64,000 nucleotides of DNA from Stenopsyche tienmushanensis (taxonomy: Eukaryota; Arthropoda; Insecta; Trichoptera; Stenopsychidae), in NCBI GenBank assembly GCA_008973525.1, contig WACJ01000126.1, positions 1,426,001 through 1,490,000 on the forward strand, read 5' to 3'. The position numbers were made by a program, and so were the translations under genes. The notes below the pieces were generated by a model. It had not been told where the DNA came from and ran no database searches. It saw nothing but the letters and a program-made list of their open reading frames with translations. Numbering within the stretch: the first letter of the stretch is position 1; each line of letters begins with the position of its first letter. Shown one piece after another: positions 60,459 to 64,000 of this stretch.

Positions 60459-63400
60459 ATGGTCGTGCGGGGGCTGCGTTTAGCCATGCGCTATTTGAAT
60501 GTCGCCGAAAAGAATGACGCCGCTAAAAACATTGCCGGACATCTTTCCAAAGGGACCGCCCGCAGGGTATAGTTTCTCTAAAAAACGTCACGATTCATGC
60601 GAAACAAACGTTTTAAAGAATTTGACATTTCACTCCCAATCATAATAAATGACATCTTATAACTTTAAGCTTTTAAAAATGCTGTTAAACGCTTGGATTC
60701 ATTGACTTCGTCCAAAAAATATGCAGGGATTATTATATATATTTTCCATTTTTTTACTATTCTACATTATACAAGCTCCATTTAATTTAAAGTTGTGTGT
60801 TATTATGTTATTAATTTAAAGTGCTTCCTTATTACATTTTTTGCTCAATAATGTAAATAGATAATCCAAATAAATAATTTGTGATTAACTCAATTAATAC
60901 TGATAACGATTGATATAACACGACCGTGCTATGGGACTAATTCGAAAATATTTGGACAAAAAATGTTGTAAAATGTCACCACTCTTTAAATTCAATTTTT
61001 TCTTATATGATTATGACACGCAAAGATCGATTGTGAAACCGTGAAACGACGCACAAAATAATAAAATTAAATTTAGTGACTTGTCGACAATTTATTATTT
61101 TTTTTGCAGAGGGAGGGACTCTCCACTTACAATAAAATATACGAATTCGAAGCCAACGTGTTCGGACAAAAGAGCACTATGACCATGACGTCGGTCTCGG
61201 GTCATTTATTAGGATATGAATTCGTCGGTTCTTATAAAGTATGGCAATCTTGCAATCCTTTGGCATTGTTCGACGCCCCAGTCGTCAAAGCTTGCTCGGA
61301 AGATTATCAAAAAATAAAGGTATGCGCGGCTATTTTATATGCTGGAAATTGTTTCACGATCATTAAATTTCATTAATCATTTCAGCAAACCCTCGAAAGA
61401 GAGACTCGCGGATGTCAAGGCCTAATCATTTGGACGGATTGCGATAGAGAAGGAGAAAATATCGGTTTTGAAATTATTCAGGTGTGCTCGCAGATCAAAA
61501 GTAATCTCAAAATATACCGAGCTAAGTTTTCGGAAATTACTGCAGCGTCAGTTGAAAGAGCTCTTCGTACGCTCGGCGCGCCGGATAAAAATGTAAGCGA
61601 TGCCGTAGATGTAAGGCAAGAATTGGATTTAAGAATAGGTGACTTTTTTTTCAATTCGTCTTATGGAATTATACTGCATTTTTTCCAAACAAAGAGATAA
61701 AAATATAAATTTTATCAGGTGCCGCATTTACCAGATTTCAAACGTTGCGCCTTCAGAAAGTTTTTCCAGCTCAACTAGCCAGCAGTTTGGTGAGCTACGG
61801 GTCATGCCAATTTCCGACGTTGGGATTTGTAGTTGAACGATATAGAGCAGTAGAAAGTTTTGTTCCAGAAAGTTTCTGGAAAATAGCAGGTTACAAGCAA
61901 TTACGTATACAGTAAAACTTCGGAATTTATATATTTGTCATTTTTTCAAGCCTATTTCAGTGTATTTGCAACTCAGATTTTTTCTGATGGTATACATCAT
62001 AAATATTCAAAACTAACGAATACCAGACATGCGTTGCAATATCATAAGCGTTTAATAATGATTTGAAAAGAAACAGGTTACGTGTAGCGCGAGCCGAAGA
62101 GCTGGGATCCAAAAGCATATGCACACTAGCTCTCGTCTCAAAGATCGACTTAAACAACGTATTGCGCGCGCATCCTTTCTCTCCCCGTCCCTGCAGCCCA
62201 AACTTTATTTCACCAGACCAATATGCGCCAACATGGTTCATCCATACTATGCCTATGTTATTCCCGCAAGTGTAAACAGTAGGTTGACAAAGTTTTATTG
62301 CAATCGGATGAATGGTATGAAAGTGCATTAAATACGAACAAACAAACATTGATTTTTATGTATAAGATAAGTTGACAAATATTTGGACCTAGATTAATAC
62401 AATTGTGTTTCAAGAGTTTTTGGTAAGTTTCTCGAGTAGATAATTCAGGAGTTTCACTGTATATATTTAATTAAGTCAATGGCAAAATAAGAAATTCATC
62501 CCGTATTCTTAACTACTGATATTTTTCAATTTCAAAAAACCAACATCTTTATTAAATGATATCAAATTTTTAGTTTCACACACGTTGAACGATCTCACAG
62601 TAGAATTTTCATGGAAAAGAAATAGACTTTTCGACGAACAAGCTTGCATCGTCATCCATGACATGTGTGTTGAAAATCCTACTGCCACTGTTAAATCGGT
62701 CAAGAGCAAGCCAAAATCGAAATGGCGTCCCCTACCGCTTGATACTATCGTATGTGCTATAATTATTTCAATCTTAATAGATTATACAGAGATATTAAAT
62801 TATTTACTACATCATTTATAGGAAATGGAAAAATTAGGTTCGCGGAAATTACGCATCAACGCTAAAGAAGTAATGAAAATAGCCGAAAAGCTCTACACTC
62901 AGGGTATCATCAGTTATCCTAGAACGGAGACTAATATTTATCCAAAAGAACTTGATTTAAATAATTTAGTCAATATTCAGTCGGAGGATTCTGAATGGGG
63001 ATCTTTTGCAAAAAGAATTATGGATTCGGGTGGTGCGACCCCACGACAAGGAAAAAAAAGCGATCAAGCTCATCCACCGATTCATCCTACGAAACACGTT
63101 ACCAGTAAATATCCTTTGTGGAAAAGTAACAAGTGTGAATAGATTTGAAATATAGAGTTGTTTTATTAATACATTTATTTTTGCAGACTTATCAGGAAAT
63201 GAGAAAAGGGTGTACGAATTAATAGTAAGATCGTTTCTCGCGTGTTGCTATAAAGACGCTCAGGGTCAAGAAACTACAGTAGATATAGAAATAGCAGGGG
63301 AAAAATTCGGCGCAAGTGGATTGATGATCTTGGCTAGAAATTATCTAGACGTCTATCCCTACGATAAATGGTCCGCCAAAGAAATTCACATCTATGAGGT

Positions 63401-63584
63401 ACAATTTATGTTTTTCCTACGATATGCATTAAAAAAATAAGCCATCACTATAGTTTTATTTTTTATCCGCAGGAAGGGCAAATGTTTACACCGACAACGT
63501 TGGACGTTGCATCTGGGCAAACCACGGCACCGGCACTTCTTACGGAAGCAGATCTCATCGCTCTAATGGAAAAACATGGAATAG
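60459..63584 (+). CDS. TOP3A: DNA topoisomerase 3-alpha, N-terminal half (gene continues beyond the window)
   Basis: Eight exons: 60459-60566, 61110-61319, 61386-61638, 61719-61889, 62574-62749, 62822-63104, 63187-63398, 63473-63584. The phases agree and encode 508 residues of a protein of about 1000. It is a type IA topoisomerase that passes single strands through a transient 5'-phosphotyrosyl break; with BLM-type helicase and RMI1 it dissolves double Holliday junctions, and a mitochondrial form exists. The Toprim domain starts with LNVAEKNDAAKNIA and holds the acidic triad DCDREGE (D124, D126, E128). VSDAVDVRQELDLRIGAAFTR follows. The active-site tyrosine is Y338 in IISYPRTETN. Then come SDQAHPPIHPTKH and LLTEADLIALMEKHGIG, after which the last donor splices off-window. 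The first 14 residues are basic and hydrophobic, fitting a mitochondrial signal, with M10 as a possible nuclear start. Intron 4 contains a Helitron. Confidence 0.95.
62013..62365 (-). mobile_element. Non-autonomous Helitron, copy B (TOP3A intron 4)
   Basis: On the - strand it begins TCTTATACATAAAAATCAAT after host A and ends CATGTCTGGTATTCGTTAG before T, with TTAG in place of CTAG. It is 353 bp. Frames of 70-130 codons inside it are shadows. Confidence 0.7.
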
Positions 63585-63737
63585 GTAATAACAAAAAAAG
63601 CATTAGAAATTGTATTCATAATAATAACAGCATAGCCGTTTCATTTAAAAAAAATATAATGTGTGTGAAATATATCGAATTTTGTGCCAAGTAAACTGTA
63701 TTTGCGGGGAATTTTACCGCATTACATTATTCAAAAG

Positions 63738-64000
63738 AAATCTGCAGCTGAAGCGTGTAGAATTCTTGTGGAAACATTGCTTGATGAAAATCCATGTCAA
63801 ACGCAATCTGAACTTGCAAAATCATTAAGGGTTGATTGAATATGTTTCGAAGTATTGGGAATGATATTGTTGCATGGAGAGCCTGAAAACATTTGGGACC
63901 GACCTTATCTAACAACAATAGAGATTGCAATGTGGCCGTGACTAATTTGTGGAACCAAGGCTACCTGAACCCTGGAAGTCGAAACGTCTGGAGGTTATAG
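63738..64000 (+). mobile_element. Mariner remnant in the TOP3A intron after exon 8
   Basis: The + strand reads VETLLDENPCQTQSELAKSL then RVD followed by a stop, and after a frameshift FEVLGMI. This is the second helix-turn-helix of a mariner transposase (LLDE-P-QTQ-ELA-L pattern). The remainder to the window edge is not clearly alignable. Confidence 0.7.

Noticed and set aside
61957..62349. 130-codon - frame in TOP3A intron 4
   Set aside because: It lies almost wholly within a Helitron copy; similar shadow frames occur in the copy at 45063.

Overview
The window looks like AT-rich nuclear DNA of an insect. The genes have GT-AG introns, several of them 60-80 nt long, and the proteins are metazoan-type. 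One gene resembles the insect secreted ligand Folded gastrulation. The intergenic space is full of eukaryotic DNA transposons (several mariner lineages, pogo/Tigger, hAT, a Harbinger-type MITE, small Helitrons) and LINE remnants. I cannot name the order from sequence alone.

Layout. From 1 to about 28.4 kb I find no convincing coding exon. This stretch holds decayed transposons, a tandem 428-bp repeat (5.35-6.1 kb), a 1.7-2 kb inverted duplication (11.35-13.33 kb against 19.54-21.24 kb), and a candidate TATA-less promoter with a non-coding first exon at 13.66-13.75 kb. At 28.49-30.42 kb an intronless 642-codon frame encodes the fog-like secreted protein; the 13.66-kb exon may be its remote first exon. 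A long AT-rich stretch follows.

From 33.8 kb onward the window is gene-dense. The genes are an NFATC2IP/Rad60-SLD homologue (+, 8 exons, 33796-40808), the mitochondrial rRNA 2'-O-methyltransferase MRM2 (-, 3 exons, 42470-46710), WDR45B/WIPI3 (+, 6 exons, 47354-52760), a four-transmembrane protein (-, 4 exons, 58604-59909), and the first half of DNA topoisomerase 3-alpha (+, 8 exons from 60459, running off the right edge). MRM2/WDR45B and the four-TM gene/TOP3A are two divergent pairs with 643-bp and 549-bp gaps. I rebuilt all exon junctions by hand from splice sites, reading phase and family continuity.

The genes do not form one pathway: genome stability (TOP3A, NFATC2IP), mitochondrial translation (MRM2), autophagy (WDR45B) and morphogenesis (fog-like). 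The transposons sit mainly inside introns. The clearest stratigraphy is in intron 6 of the NFATC2IP gene, where a pogo element with TA duplications lies inside the terminal repeat of an older mariner. I found no new multi-gene system. The best leads are the fog-like gene with its possible remote promoter, the large inverted duplication, and several perfect hairpins of unexplained origin.
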